From Hymenolepis diminuta (lineage: Eukaryota > Platyhelminthes > Cestoda > Cyclophyllidea > Hymenolepididae), in contig CAADRB010000013.1 in assembly GCA_900708905.1 (NCBI GenBank), positions 1,493,331 through 1,557,330 of the forward strand: a stretch of DNA of 64,000 nt, read 5' to 3'. The number at the start of each line of letters is the position of its first letter. Position 1 is the first letter of the stretch. Made by a program: the position numbers and the translations under genes. The notes beneath the pieces are model-generated. The model did not search any database. It had not been told where the DNA came from and worked only from the letters and a program-made list of their open reading frames with translations. Shown here in pieces: positions 26,651 to 40,569 of this stretch.

Positions 26651-29600
26651 ATGAGTGACTTGACTTATTCCATCAATTCGATCAATGTGGCGCCCATAGA
26701 CCCCCAATGTTATTACAGTTTCATTAAAGCCAATTGTGCAAAACACCAATTAAATAACTAGCCCTCTGATGACATATCAGTTCCTGATTGTGATTATCCC
26801 TTCACTTGACTCCACTTATACATGTGCCATTGACTCATTCGTTGCAAATTCTTATCCACTACTGTGTCCGTACATATGTACAGATTACATATTGGTCATA
26901 CAATGTAGTCAGTAATTCTTTGTTATTCCTATTTCGAATGTCGGGCCTCTCAGATTCATGTTTTGTGTTATTCTGTAAACAATGCACTATTTCATTTTTT
27001 ATTTTCTCATAATGTTTTAATGTTATTGCGCGAAGTGCTTGAAATAATGACAAAATACACCATAAGGCAATTAAGAAATGCATTTAAAGATATTAAGTGA
27101 AATCAAAAAGTTTTGTTTCTAAAGGTATTTATTTTTGAACTTGAGATCAACAAACGATTGCTTATTGATTGCCAAGTCCGTTATGGGTAGACGGAAGATA
27201 TCCGGAAGCAGCTGATGTGAGAAATTCACATCCTATCATCATTCTTGTTGGTCAGAATTAACCAGAACGGTTAGCCGTCCACCTCACTGGGTGTGCACGA
27301 TTGACATCCTCACCTCCGCCTTGTCGGACACTTAGATCACGGAGCATCCGGCTATTGATTTAGCTTTTGCTCACCTTTCACCCTTTCCTTTGCATGACTA
27401 AAGCCTTGGCTCTTAAAAAATATGTCGATTTTCTCTCCTTATCCAATTTTTACATATTGAACTCTATATAACAACGGTAACACTTTCATTGTTATGGTCA
27501 TGAGACCTGAGCTCTGCATTCTATGAGTGTCAATATTCTGCTTCCGTCTTTGTCACCCTCCTATTTTGTAAACGTAATGCTTGTAAGAATTGGAAAGGCT
27601 GATTATCTTGGCATTTTCTTATCGTTTATTTTTACTAAATTAGCTCTTTTTTAAAGATACTTAGCAACGTAGTAGGATTTGTTTGAGCAGTTTGTATAAG
27701 CTTAATTATCTTTAGGACTCAACAAATAAATGTCTGAATGGGAAAGCATATTTCATTCTTTTAATGTTCGACTAATTTGTGGTTACACAAGAAATATGAT
27801 GCCCTTAACGTGCTTTTCTTTAATAATTAGAATGAGCGTTCTCCTTTTCATTTAATGCAAATTTTCCCACAAATATAATTTGCATATTCCCTTGAGGAGC
27901 GTTGACGTCTTCACTTGATCAAGTAATTATTTTCACCCGCTCCACTCAAACAATTCGTCACCATGGCGCTTGGGCTAATTATAATATTTGTAGACGACAC
28001 AGCGTGTTCAAGATATGCTTGGTAACAAGATTTATTAAAGCACTAGGAAAGAGGAAACTCTGTGTTATCATAAACGGAAAATGTTTGTGCTCACTAGTCT
28101 TACCCTTGAAGTTAGTTAAGCAATAGGAAATCGTTAAGTCAATGTATTTTATGATACTCTTCTGCTCAAATGCATTTATTGGTTGAGATTGGTTTAGTCC
28201 AATTAGATTCAGGTTTCTCATAGTGCCTTTCTCAAATATTGTTGTTGCTCTTTAGGTCAGACTGTATATTTTAGGACAAATAAAAACAACAATCTGGTGT
28301 CACGTGATGAAGCGGCTCGGCCAAGGCCATTATTTTCACATGCAGCTGTCGTAAGAACTGGCCTAATTCTACGCCCGTCACGGTCAACGAGATGTCATAA
28401 AAACAGTCCTTAGTTAAGATTAGGAGTGGGTTGTGTGGAGAGCCCAAGCATGTTAAACTGAAGCCATTTGTCAAATGAGAAAACAACGCGATCACTGAGG
28501 CTTTCCGGGGCCCAAATTGATGACAGAGATAATGGAAAGCTAATAAAATGGAAGCACCCCGATGACGGAGCCTTTTCAATTTCTGAGATCTGAAAATTTT
28601 GATGCATTGAAGAGAAGTTAAGATGGGAGAGTTCGATTAAAATAGGACGCGCTTGACCCTAAATTAGATCAGATGTAATCTGAAGTGAAAGAAGTTTAGA
28701 GTGTAGGGTCGTGTGCCGACTAGTAGTTCTTACTAGCCAAATTGGGAGCGCGACCCAACCGTTTGCTGCCCAAACAGATGTCAGAACTTACTCTTGGTTT
28801 ATTAGTAGGGCCACTTTGTGTGCTTGTTTAAATTAATTAACAATCATATATTTTCGAGCATGATTTGGATTTTAAAAATCAAAAATGAGAATTATGTGTT
28901 TATAGCCGAACGATAGAAGAGTATATGTTATTTTAAATAATCCTACTGCATTAAGACTGAAATTGCACAACTTAAATTGTTACTACTATTTCAGTTATTC
29001 GAAATATGATCCACCATTTTTAGCATCAGCATAGACTCTACATGTGAAGAGGTTCTGGGATTGTCATGGGCTGCTCTCTAATTCCTCAATCGTAAACAGT
29101 AGCGCATTGGGAAGTACGCGTAAGATCCCAGAGAGAGAATATTAGGCTTATTTTCATTTTTGCTTAATAGGTATAATTCAAACGTAATTAAGTTCTTGTC
29201 TGCGATGTAAAGAGCATAGTAACCATTTAATTAATATTTATGGTTGCTCAAGGCATTCCAAAGTATTTTTTCTTCGAAATATACGAAGACTGTCAAGGCC
29301 TTAAAATGCTCAATTTTAGCAAAGAGAAGTTGTCCTAAACTGCTTCCTGGAAATCTCACATTCGACTGGAATTAATTGGTGGTGGGCCATCCATATCACC
29401 GATCGATCACGCTATCTCTGACTTGTACGATGGACGCTGTGACACCAACGTATTTTTCAACTTTATACCAGTTCTAAAACAGCATGAAATCGACACTGAA
29501 GATATTTAAAAGTACACTGAAATTTCCACCATCTGAAAATTTGTACAATTTAAAAGTTAGCTACTCTTGGGAAATTCTCACGCCGTTGTGACACATTACG

Positions 29601-31223
29601 CACCAGTGGGTCCAACAACCAATTTGACAATCACATGCCACAAATTTAGAAGGAGGGCGCATTGTCTGTCGCTTAGGTAATTTACACCGTCGGAGATTGA
29701 AAGTGGAGTGACAAATGGGAAATTTTCTGGCCTAGAGATTTGAGACAATGAAAGATGAATACATCAGCAAGTAAAGTCTGACTCATCTTCATTACGTCGG
29801 TTCGCTACCAATTTATTTGGACTGACGAGGGTGGTGAGACAATTTGTGAATTGTGTCAAATTCCAAAGTACACTCCTAAGCCTCTCCTATGAATTTTAAT
29901 TTCTTCTTTAATGATCAACTTATTAATCAGCTCACAATCACAAATCAGTCACTCGAAAAAGGTTTATCTAGTCGGAAATGCGATTAAATGTATAAATTTA
30001 GATCAAAAAGTACAACTGATTAAAGAGATTCGTAATTGAGTACTTTTATAGATGATTAGTGCGTTTAGTGAGTACGACCGCATTGTGTTCAGTATCTGGA
30101 CAGCTATTCAAATGGTAAGAGATTGGATTCCACTTGCGCTTTCATCAAATGGAATAGCTTTACTCAGCCATTGCATCCAAATTATCGAAGGATTTAGACA
30201 GAGTTAATGAATTCTTAATGTTCAACCCCTTACCACAATAAGTCCTCTAAATCTAAACTGATCTCATTCATTTTAACCATTGTAGAAGGTTTGGGTGAAA
30301 ACCCAAACTTTGGGAGACCTGAAGTTCAAAACTATTTACCCTTTTATCGTGAAAAGAAGTAGCATTTCTTGAAAAATTCAACTGGGCTGAGTTGAATCCA
30401 CTACAGAAAATAGAATCGTTGGAAAACCAACATGACTCCATGAGTGGGAACAAGTCGTCCGCTCGACTGCATTGAATCATACCGTTTGAAGTTCTACAAT
30501 TCGGGGCCAAAATAGTTCTCGTCAGCCTTTGCGTGTAGCCGACTAAAAGAATGGCATCGTTTAAAACCAAGCGAGTATCGTTAGAGGAGCTCCAGCTCAG
30601 GAGATACCAATGTAGGACGTGGGGAAAAAATTAAGTTTTGCGATCCGCATTACCACAAAATTGTGGGAAGACATGGTGACATATTGAGAGGGAGAGAGAG
30701 GGAACAGAGTAAAGGCGGTAGCACTGTAATTAGCATTCAAAAATGTGTCTAAGCCTCGGAATAAGGCTAAAAATATAACGGGTGGAAAAAATCAATAAAT
30801 AGTTCAAAGACCGAGTGATGAGTCATGCAGGGAAAGATGTGAAGTAGGCCAAAAATTGGAATCCATGACCGATTTAGGATAGCTGTTAAACATGAATTGG
30901 AAACAAGGTCACTGTAAAGACCTCCATTCCATAGCACAAAAGTGGTAGTTTAGTAATAGATTTCTGGCGCTTTATATATAAGATAACGCTTTTAAAACTT
31001 CCATGTGAATATCTTTATCCGTTCTTCTCTTATTACCATCTTAATTTATTTCCTATTCTCATAAACTAATTTAACATCTCATATCACAAAATAGGGAGTT
31101 CAAGAAAGTACCTGCTTTAATTACAGATATAATGCGGAAGTAATAAGTTCAGTCCCTCATAGTGCTGGAACATTTCGGATGTAGCTGGAAAGCTAACCCA
31201 GTTTAGTAACCAAGATACTGAGC

Positions 31224-31241
31224 ATATATATATATATATAT
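31224..31241. repeat. (AT)9 microsatellite
   Basis: Uninterrupted AT dinucleotides. Confidence 0.9.
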
Positions 31242-34200
31242 TAACACATTATCAGTCATGTTTAATCGTCAATATCTTCGCGTGGTGATTGGTAACTGTA
31301 GATTTCTCGAAATCTCCTCAATGAGGTACTGTTACCTGTGCTGTTTGATCCCATTTCGTTAAGCGTTCCGCAAAATCTGGCAACCATTCTCTGTGCTACT
31401 AACCTCTGAGTTTTTTGGGGATGCAAAGGTGGTTATTTAAGCTGGAGTTAATGACTGCGCCGCCCTCTTTATATTTAGTGAGTGCCCTCAAGGCTTAATT
31501 GACAATTTAAAATTCCTTTGGTTAAACAGCCTGTTTATCGTCTTATCAAATGAGACTTGAATAACCAAATACTTCACTGGATCAACCCCACAGTGGAAAC
31601 GAAATTACCGTGGATACAAAATCCAAAATTTCTGCATGTAATGTTTTCTTTTAACAATCAGAAAATTATTAAACTCAAGAAGTTTATCGTATAAACAGTA
31701 AGCAAAAACTTGAATTTAGTTGTTGAATTATGATATGATTATGAATTATGTTGAATTTAAATAGTAATGCTACTATTTATCCGTTAGCAAAAAAATAAGA
31801 CCGTGTTTGTTTAAATGCTCTTGAAAGGGGTATTTCCGGCTAAGTACTTGGCATTTTTAAGTTTTGTTTAACTGCACTCAAGCTAAGTGGAGATGGTGTG
31901 GCTTGAAGAATGCCAAATGTGAAAAAACATGACTCTGTTTAAAGTGACAATTTGTTGTTATAATAAAGTTTTAAACAAACAATAATAGTCAACTGGAAGT
32001 AATTTTTTGACAAAAGGATACAGTTACGAAACATACTTTTAAAATTTTCATATTTCGATCAATAAATGAGATTAACAATGAGAAAATTACTTACTTGATT
32101 ACTTTTTATTATCGGGCTTTACAGATCAATCGCCATTCATCGATTGGTCCCCTATCCGACCAATCATATTCTGTTACGATCGGATTATGAAGTACAACGA
32201 TTAATTGAATCTTCTGCAAATCACAATCCGACCAAAGCACAATCAATAAATTGTCTGGACTGATTATTAGATTAATCTTGTCTACTTATATCTCTGTCTT
32301 CTCTCTCTGAAGTTCGAATTACTGAAAGTGATTTAACTTTTTGCGTCATTTTTTAGTAATGGTTTGATTTTTTGTAAAAATTCCTTTTTTCTCGTATATT
32401 TCCCAGGGAAAGTTTAGTACTAATGTAAAATAGAGCATTATGATACAAGATTTAAAACATTCAGAACTAAGGCGTTTGGTGGGGAGAATGATACCTCATT
32501 GCCAATCTAATTTATTTATGCCTTATCACTGGAATTCTTTTACTAATAATGAAAGAGAAATATAATAAAAAATAGAAAGAAATTCATCGAATATGAAGAG
32601 AACACGGATATGTCATTGATAGCAGTAAGGTGGCTTCACATACATTCGAAAATTCCTATGAATATGTTGCAGAATAACATTATGGGATAATCGATTGTTG
32701 GATGACTAGATATATATAGTAAGAATATTACTTTAATAAGAAGTTACAAAGAGAGAGAATGAGGGGATCGCAAATGTTAAGATGCCGAAGGTGGAAGAAA
32801 GTGGAACTGCACATAGAGAGGAGCTGGTTGGAGGACCTGGCTGCAGGAGTTGGCTGAGAGAAACCTGGAAATCGGGGCTTAGGAATAGAGCCCGGGATAA
32901 GCTTACACGTGGATATTTATTGATAGTTGGTAAAGCCCACTGGAATGGTTAATTGATCCAGCTAGGAGTTGAAGGGTAAGCATGCGCCGATTAAGAAGTT
33001 ATAAAGCAGGATGACTTGAGTCGTCCTGAGAATTTGAAAGACATGAGGTATATATGACGATAAGGTACGGTCGATTGATAGCCGTTCCGATTATAGGAAA
33101 GCATTCCAAAAGCATTAACTCGGACACCCTAGGAACTTTCAATCATGAGCAAAGATGAAAATGAAAACTGATTTAAAATTCTAGAAGTATCACGAGGGAT
33201 TTAGGCAATAAAGACGAGGTCAGAATATGAGTAAATAAAATTATCCAACCGTCACATGACAGCCAGAGTCATCCTAACTGCTTGTGCCGCAATCACACAT
33301 TTCAAAGTCCAATTTTAGCACGAAATACACCTTTGAGAGAATTGGCGGTGACACATAACTTTACTGGGTAAATTCATGAACGACCGAGATTTGTAGACTT
33401 CTTGTTTCGGTTATGCTTATGATAACAGACAACAAAGGAATTTCTAGCGTTATTCAGGCTGACTTTAAACACCTATTTAGACAAAAAAGGGAATCGTTTC
33501 TATTGAAATGAAAATCCAATTCATTTGGGAGATTTGACTAAAAGAATTCGTGTTTATAGCAGTAATTAGAGAGATTACTTTAAGTAAATTGAGTCAATAC
33601 TCACCATCTGCAATTCCAGACAGTGCTCTTAAAGCTCACATGGAAATGAAAGGCGTCAAATCCAGTTTTTACGCCCAGAATAGCTTATTCAAATCTAACC
33701 CATAAACATACCCAATCATCTCATCAGAGACTACACTCCTAAAGAAAGTAGAAAGTATAATTAGCGTTCAGGTAAAAATCCGTATGTCACATATGAATTA
33801 AACTGAAAGTGTCAATAATTTCATACCTATTTATTTCATTCGATCAAAAGAAACGAATTAATTAATGTTCATATACATTATGCAAGTTAGATAGGGAGAA
33901 AAAACCTTTACTGAAATGAAGAGAAGAAAAAAGGTGAAGACTTTTCTGTGGCTCAAGTTTGGTGCACTTCATTTTGAGAGTCATTAGCTGTAAATTACAC
34001 GAGATAACGGGCTACAGGAAGGACTTTCGGAAGTTTTATATAAATTTTTATAAACAATTAAAATGTGTTTATAAGCCGAAGAAGGCTTGTATCTCCACTT
34101 ACATAAGTTTAATGACAGTACTCACCCGTGCTCCAGCTACCTGTAAGGCCCCAAAATTAGATGTGCAGGACAGACCACTTAAAGCGCTTTTCCATCCAAT

Positions 34201-36303
34201 CAGCTACAAATATAATTAATGCTGGCACTATCACCCTGGGAATTATTGTCTGCTATGCGCCAGCAGATTGCTCTCCTAACTTTTCAGAGAAAAAGCCTTT
34301 TATAGGTAACTGGATGCTCTAATGAGAGACATGAGATGTGAATGTAAAAATATCATTATTAGGAGAGATCAAAACTGTCGACTTGGCCAGGATGCTCATG
34401 TAATTCATATGAATGCTGTAGGCCACTTTACGGACTCAGTGGAGACTACGAAAAATGGAATGTGCATGTTAAACTTTTGTGAAATAAATTATCTTTATGC
34501 TGTCGATTCTTTTCCAAAAACCTAATAAAAGACGGCACATTATGCCATCTAAGGACTTGCCAAGGTGCTATTCTTGATCTAGGGCTGGAAAAATGAAACC
34601 GTGTGTGTTAAATGGTCACGAAAAAAGGATTTAACTGGCAAATCCTTTGACTCGTACGTAGCCTATTAAAGGCGTAGAAATTGGGTGAGTTCGCTCATTT
34701 CAAATGAAAAGGATTTTCTTGGAAGGAAAGTTGGTAAAATTGCCAGTATTACTGGTTGTCAATGAAGTCAAAAAAGCCTACAACCTACTTTGCAAGTACA
34801 ATCTGATTTAACTGTAAACATTACACCACTGTTTAAAATCTTCAAAATATCCTGTAGCTAATGGCTTGCGAACTGAACTTATCTAGTTGAGTGGACCATC
34901 ACTAGATACCTAGTGAAGTTCTTAAACGATTGTTGTCAGAGCAGAGTTACTATACCCCAATTCCAGGTGAATGCTGAAGTAATTAGTATTTGTAAAGGTA
35001 AGAGAGTATGAACTGACAAAAGTATTTACAATATGACACATTAGAAGATTTTTACAGGGTAACTTTACAGTCATCATTTGTGTACATATAATTTTCGGCT
35101 TATAGGAATTGGGCTAACAGACTGCATCTCCTGACGTGTTTTAATGAATACTCTTGATCTTGTAGAGATTAGGGTCACAATCACACTCTCCAAATAAGAC
35201 TGTGAAGAGTTGAGGGTGAATCAAAATATATTGCCAAACAGCGATGGAGACTCAAGGAAGAGGAAAACTATAACGTGGAGAATGTGGAGAGAACCGGAGA
35301 ATTAATCGTCAATGAAAATCGACAGTCGATATGCTACATGTGCGCTTTGGGCACTTAGAAGCTGAAAATCTCAAAATGAATTAGTAATTAGCAGAGTGAT
35401 GATAACAGACAGACCAGTTAAGGTGTGACGCCTAGTAGATTGAAATCTCTAGCATTGTTATTAAAATATCAGACAATATTTTGAAAAAAGATACCTTAAT
35501 GAAGAAGAGATCTTTTAGAAATTACCGTTTTTCATAACTTCATCATTTCGTCTGATTGAATTGTCGTCATTTTATGAAAGTGTGTAAGGGATAACTTTGT
35601 TTTACGTCGTTAATCTGATTTTATCTGAGTGTATTCTTTAAAAAAGTTTCAGATGCTTCTGGAACTTCAAGACAATCATCTCAGTTCTAGGTATTATTTG
35701 TAACTGCTGGAAAAACACACTTGAATATTTATTAATTCTAGTCTTTTACATTAAAAAGTGTAATTATTTATTAGAATTCAATCGACAATTGGTTTGAAAT
35801 ATTTCCTAAATGACATTTATAAAAAGGGCACGAAAAATAATTAGTTGTTGTACTCGAAGCGTTTTTAGGAATTTGGGTGAGATTATTATAAAATACCAAA
35901 TAAGTAGGTAGGGAATTTTGAAAGGAGTTCTAATGCCTCAGTTTTAATGGTTGCGGTAGGTCACAAGAGATATCACTCCAACTGACTAAATGATATAATA
36001 TGGGAGAAATTATTTATTTCTGATATAAAACTGTATTGGAACTGTAATATGGGTAGATTATCACTGATGTCTTTCTGTGGTACATGCGGCAGAATTATTA
36101 GAGTGAAGGTAACATTTCAACACCTTAAAGAGGAGTTCGTAACTAGACGAAATCTACTTGTAGCGATAAGAATATTTCCACATAACTGGTAGCTGAAGGT
36201 CAAACCACCACAAGAACGGCGATAGTCCTGCTCAGACTGTCAAGACCAGAATAGGCCCGCACAACTCTTATCCATGATAAGACGTGCATGCTGCCAAACT
36301 GGG

Positions 36304-36478
36304 TCATATTTGTCCCTGATTAGCCACTCGTGGAATAAGACCTTTGTGATCATAAATTGCTGGCCGAACATCTGGACACGATATTCCGGTATCAAAGCTG
36401 ATGATTCCTATGACCTGCACTAAATCACCCTTGGAAGATTGCTCGTAAGTGAAGTGTGTAAATCGCCACAACGAACTC
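36304..36478 (-). CDS. Candidate terminal exon, unknown product
   Basis: On the minus strand a TTTAG acceptor (AG at 36479-36480) opens a frame that enters in phase 2 and runs 57 codons to TGA. The translation is well balanced, with KGDLVQVIGIISFDTG followed by CPDVRPAIYDHKGLIPRV, and its composition stands out from the AT-rich flanks. The alternating hydrophobic strand near the start is compatible with a beta-barrel fold, but I recognise no family. Beyond the stop the same frame stays mostly readable with three further stops, so a decayed coding repeat is an alternative. Confidence 0.25.
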
Positions 36479-38387
36479 CTAAACAAAATCACGCAAATAA
36501 TTCTTTAAATATGACTCGTATAAATTGTACTTAAGTGATTAATGAAGGGATCCTACACAACACTGCATTGGGGGACACTGGTCGTCAATGCGAAACCAAT
36601 TAGAAGGTGTTTTAGACCAACAAGGAGTGAATAGTTGCCAATAGCAGAGGGAAGTTAAAAGCTTTCACCTCTTATCCGTATGCCTGAGATGGCATAAGGC
36701 ACCAAATCAATTCTTAAAATGCTGCGAAGAAACGGTGAGATTTTGTCGATGACATGGAAAAGTTCTTTTTCCCTTATTGATGTCAATGCACTGCATTTAT
36801 CGTGATGAGGCTCAATTAAGATCACAGACCATCGTAGGCGAGTGAAAATCAGACGTATAATCTTACGTTGACATGAACCTTTCTCTCCTCAAACTCGTAT
36901 GCTCAGGGTGAGAGATGGTAAATACTTCGTTTGGCCTTGACAATCGACAATTTATAATTAGGTGGACTACATTCCAGGCACAATGCTTTTTATGCACATC
37001 CCGATATTCATCAATTTAATATGGGATCAGACAAATTATAATGTCCAACAAGCGGATTTGGACGCATTGCATTATACTAATGTGATCAAGTGAAGACGTA
37101 TCAAGAGAAGCAACTAAGCACAACAGACATCAGTGGTGGGAATGAATTATGATAATATCCAACCTGTCACTGTAGATGTGAAAGGTTGAAATTTTCGTCC
37201 AAATGTAAATGAAGCTGATATTAAGGCTACTGTAATAGATACACAATAGCCAAAATCAATGAGAAAACAGATTAAGGCCCCCTAATCGGTAAACTTTGAT
37301 ACGACAATTCATTTATTTACATTATGTGGCATGAAAAAACAGATGTCTGTAAGATTGCAGTGACGATATGGTGGCGTCATAATTGAGCAAATATGGCTCC
37401 GACGAATCACATGATGCCCTGATTCATCGATGGACTGAATAGTCCGAAAGTGTGCAGTTGTACGACACTATGTGGGGCGTCTCTGAAACCACCAAGCGTT
37501 TTCCTTTAACCTGAATAAAAGTGGATTTTAATGACGGTTTCTCTGACTGACTTTTAAGGTTAATAATTTTTATAAAGTCAGGAATTGTTTTCAAATTTAT
37601 ATCTATGTTTCATAATAAGGTGCAACATGCAAAGAGATGGGCTTAGAAGCCCTCTAAAATCACTTCCTTTTTTCTTGAATATCGTTATTTATAGGCATTC
37701 TTGCGATCTTGGGAAGTATATTCTAATGCTTGTCTTAGATAGAGGAATAAATTCTGGATCTCTCTGGGAAGAAATTCACATTTAGCTACCTTTGTCTTAG
37801 TCATTTTTTAACTGGTACATTAGGTTATATCGTTCAGTGGTCGTGCACTGACGCGTACGGAATTTGTGACCTCTGACATTTCACGCTGACCGATGCACCG
37901 CCTTTTCACTTACCTAACGTACTTAATATGATGCTCTAATGCCCAGTGTCCACATTTTCTTTCAATACTATTCTACCAATCGTGGCAACTTTCATTTCCA
38001 TTAGAACTCTTTGCCATAGAATGATACATAACATCGATTTCTCGAGAAAGCAGGCCTATAAACTTGTGGGCAATTTCTTTTCGCCATTAAATGTTGAGGC
38101 ATCACATGTTTTAATTCACGACCACACCCTCTTAATAAGAGCCACAACTATTTCATCTTAATTTAGGCTCCTTTTGGTCCTCCCTTTAAAAACTTAACAA
38201 TAAATATTTACTATCACTTAATGATAATTTATGCCTTTGGTATTTAAAAATCCTATTTGAGGTAATAAATATCTTATTCATTAACCGTGAATAATATATT
38301 ACCTTGTCTACTAAATTATCAATTCTCGTCATCTTCAAAATAGTCAGTAGCTATTGAAGGAAAACTCTTCATGCATTTCCAGAAATA

Positions 38388-38868
38388 CTTTTTATTCGCA
38401 TTCCCTATGACAACATTTCGGTTTTTCGTCCACGAAGTTGGAGTGACGTCTTTTACATTCCAATGACGCATAATCCCTATCTGCCATGTCTAAACGCGTC
38501 CATCGGCTCCCCCCNNNNNNNNNNNNNNNNNNCCACCTTGTTTCACCTAAAAAGTACATCTGCGCTCATGTTCCGCATGTCCTTACTCAAGTGACTCATA
38601 TAAAGGTATTTTTGTTTTTCACTTAATAACAACTCACATCTGTCAGTTACCGGCTCCTAAGCCTCCTATTTACCTCCTCTCTTCCTCAGCACGCAACCCT
38701 CTCTATCTCTCTCTGTCACTTGTTTCAAACCCGTTGTGGCTTGCTTGAATACACTTTGGTCTAATCAACTCTTGGTGTTCTGTTCCACAATTGTTATTAG
38801 CTCTTACTCAAACAGCTACGAATTGGTGACCGTTATTGTTGTTGTAATTTATTAGCTGTAAACCGTTA
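38388..38868 (+). repeat. Dispersed LTR-like repeat family A, copy 2, with assembly gap
   Basis: Inverted relative to copy 1 at 19382-19845. TATA box TATAAA at 38599-38604 in the context CTCATATAAAGG. A pyrimidine-rich region (38690-38730, CTCTCTATCTCTCTC) and ACGAATTGGTGACC near 38818 follow. Eighteen Ns (38515-38532) fall where copy 1 has TTCTATAACGG-like sequence, just after a CCCCCC run. Confidence 0.7.
38515..38532. other. Assembly gap (18 N)
   Basis: Run of Ns inside repeat family A, flanked by a C-run on the left and CC on the right. Confidence 1.
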
Positions 38869-40169
38869 GTTGTTAGGTGACTCCAATAATATGATAGAAA
38901 TGGCTTCTGCATTCAAATTCCACATTTTCATTTTATTGAACAAATAGATGATATAAATGAATTACCAATTGAAAAGAGACCTCATAAAAATTACGATTTG
39001 TTCAGCTTATATTGCAAAGGCAGTCCTCTTGATCGAATGATGTTCCCGTCTTTTTTCCTTTATCAGTTGACAGTTGGAAAATCTATACTTAATTCTTAGT
39101 ATTTATGAGATCTAAGTTTTATTCGAAGTTGATATTAGAAAAAATATCTTTTAAATGTGAAAATAAGTAGGTAGAATTTGAAGAGCCACATTTAATCATT
39201 CATAAGCAACAAAATTTTAAGGATAAATTATTAATACGAAGCTTTAAGATAAATTGATTAGGCGGGGGACTGTTTTGAATTGTTTACCTTGTTCTGATCG
39301 CCATAATTTACCCGCTTCTAAGGGCTCCAGAAACTACATCAAATTATTTACACTCTCCAGCGTTACTCACGTTGCAATTAAAAAATGACCCTCTCCGGCG
39401 TTGGCAAAGAACCTACTTTAACATCAAAATCTTGACACTATTATTCCCGGACAGGCAGCTCCATTTACCGTTGCTGCTACCTTACGATACTTAACATGAA
39501 CTAAATAGAGTTTGTTGACAACTTATTGTAATTTCACTTTATTTAAACAGGTAGGGTAGATAATCTTTTTATTTTCCCATGAAATTCTCATTAAATAAGT
39601 AGTTAGTTCTTCTAAAATAGGGAATTTGCATCAGTTAGAACAGTCTCAGAAAATTTGAATACGTAGGGGGAAGTTTAGCCGTGATTAATCTTGTCTACTC
39701 TTTGAAATTTATACTTCCCTTAGTTCTGTCGAGTAGAAAAGGTTCCATCCTAAGAGCCATTATACAATACTACCGCCGCTATAATTCCGTTGGCAAAAGT
39801 AATTTTTCTGAACTTCCGTTCTAAGGGGCTTTCGCCGACGCCCCATTATATTGTCCATTTTAATTGAATAATTTAATTTAATTGATAATTGTAGCATGTC
39901 GTTACTTGTTTAACTGATCTAGTATTTATTTCCGTATGTTTAATAAAGAGTGAAATGGGCTTTTGAAGAATTTCTTTTAATGCTTAATACATCGCAAAAC
40001 GAAAAGTAGGAAGCGACTCAGATAAACTTACTTGGATTAATATTATTCTAGTGACAACTACTACGCTTGAGCAAGAATCAGTGTAGAGGAGTAAAGAGAT
40101 CTTTTCTCAAGCTGATCACATTCAGGTGGTAGTGTATTGATATAATCTGTGGTATTTATGTAGGTCCCT
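38869..40169. other. Intergenic, nothing recognisable
   Basis: AT-rich, no supportable feature. Confidence 0.5.
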
Positions 40170-40569
40170 CATGCTTCGTTCACTCACGTATTACATTCAA
40201 ATACCATAAGGCGGTGTGGAGAGTGCAATGCGCTACCAAGGCTGACCAAGGGAATCTCTCGCGCACTTGAACATTCTGGAAAGTGCGCACGTGCTACTGA
40301 TCGCATATCGAGCAAGGGCAGACATGTATGCGAAGGCCGCCCACCCGATCAGCGATTGATATCCGTCCAATGTGGCGTTAATTCTATTCAATTGCTAAGC
40401 GGTCTTACAATAAACTTTCTCCTACTTTGAACGTAGTCTAGCCAATTTTGGGAGCAATGTGTACTAGAGGACTCCGCTAGAAGCTAGCTACACCTGTCTG
40501 CAGCTAGTTGGACTTCTAAGTGTATTACTAAGGTTTAGCTAAGGGCTGATTTGCTTAGTATTCGCTACA
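40170..40569 (-). repeat. Dispersed repeat family B, copy 3 (inverted)
   Basis: Read on the minus strand the copy begins TGTAGCGAATACTAAGC and contains AGCGGAGTCCTCTAGTA, TTGCTCCCAAAATTGGCTAG and, further on, GCGGCCTTCGCATAC, TTTCCAGAATGTTC and CTTGGTAGCGCATTGC, matching copies at 8.0 and 13.2 kb in the same order. A TTATTGTAAG stretch replaces the middle block. Confidence 0.65.

Larger units (their letters stand above)
26651..38387. other. Long intergenic stretch with weak coding candidates
   Basis: No family-level match in almost 12 kb. Slightly GC-richer islands with long open minus-strand frames occur at 28271-28607 (two overlapping frames of 102 and 65 codons) and 30268-30630 (121 codons; contains SCWFSNDSIFCSGF), neither with convincing splice context. 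An exon candidate at 36304-36478 is listed separately. An (AT)9 tract is at 31224-31241. The GC-richer zone 32740-33140 is unexplained. Confidence 0.45.
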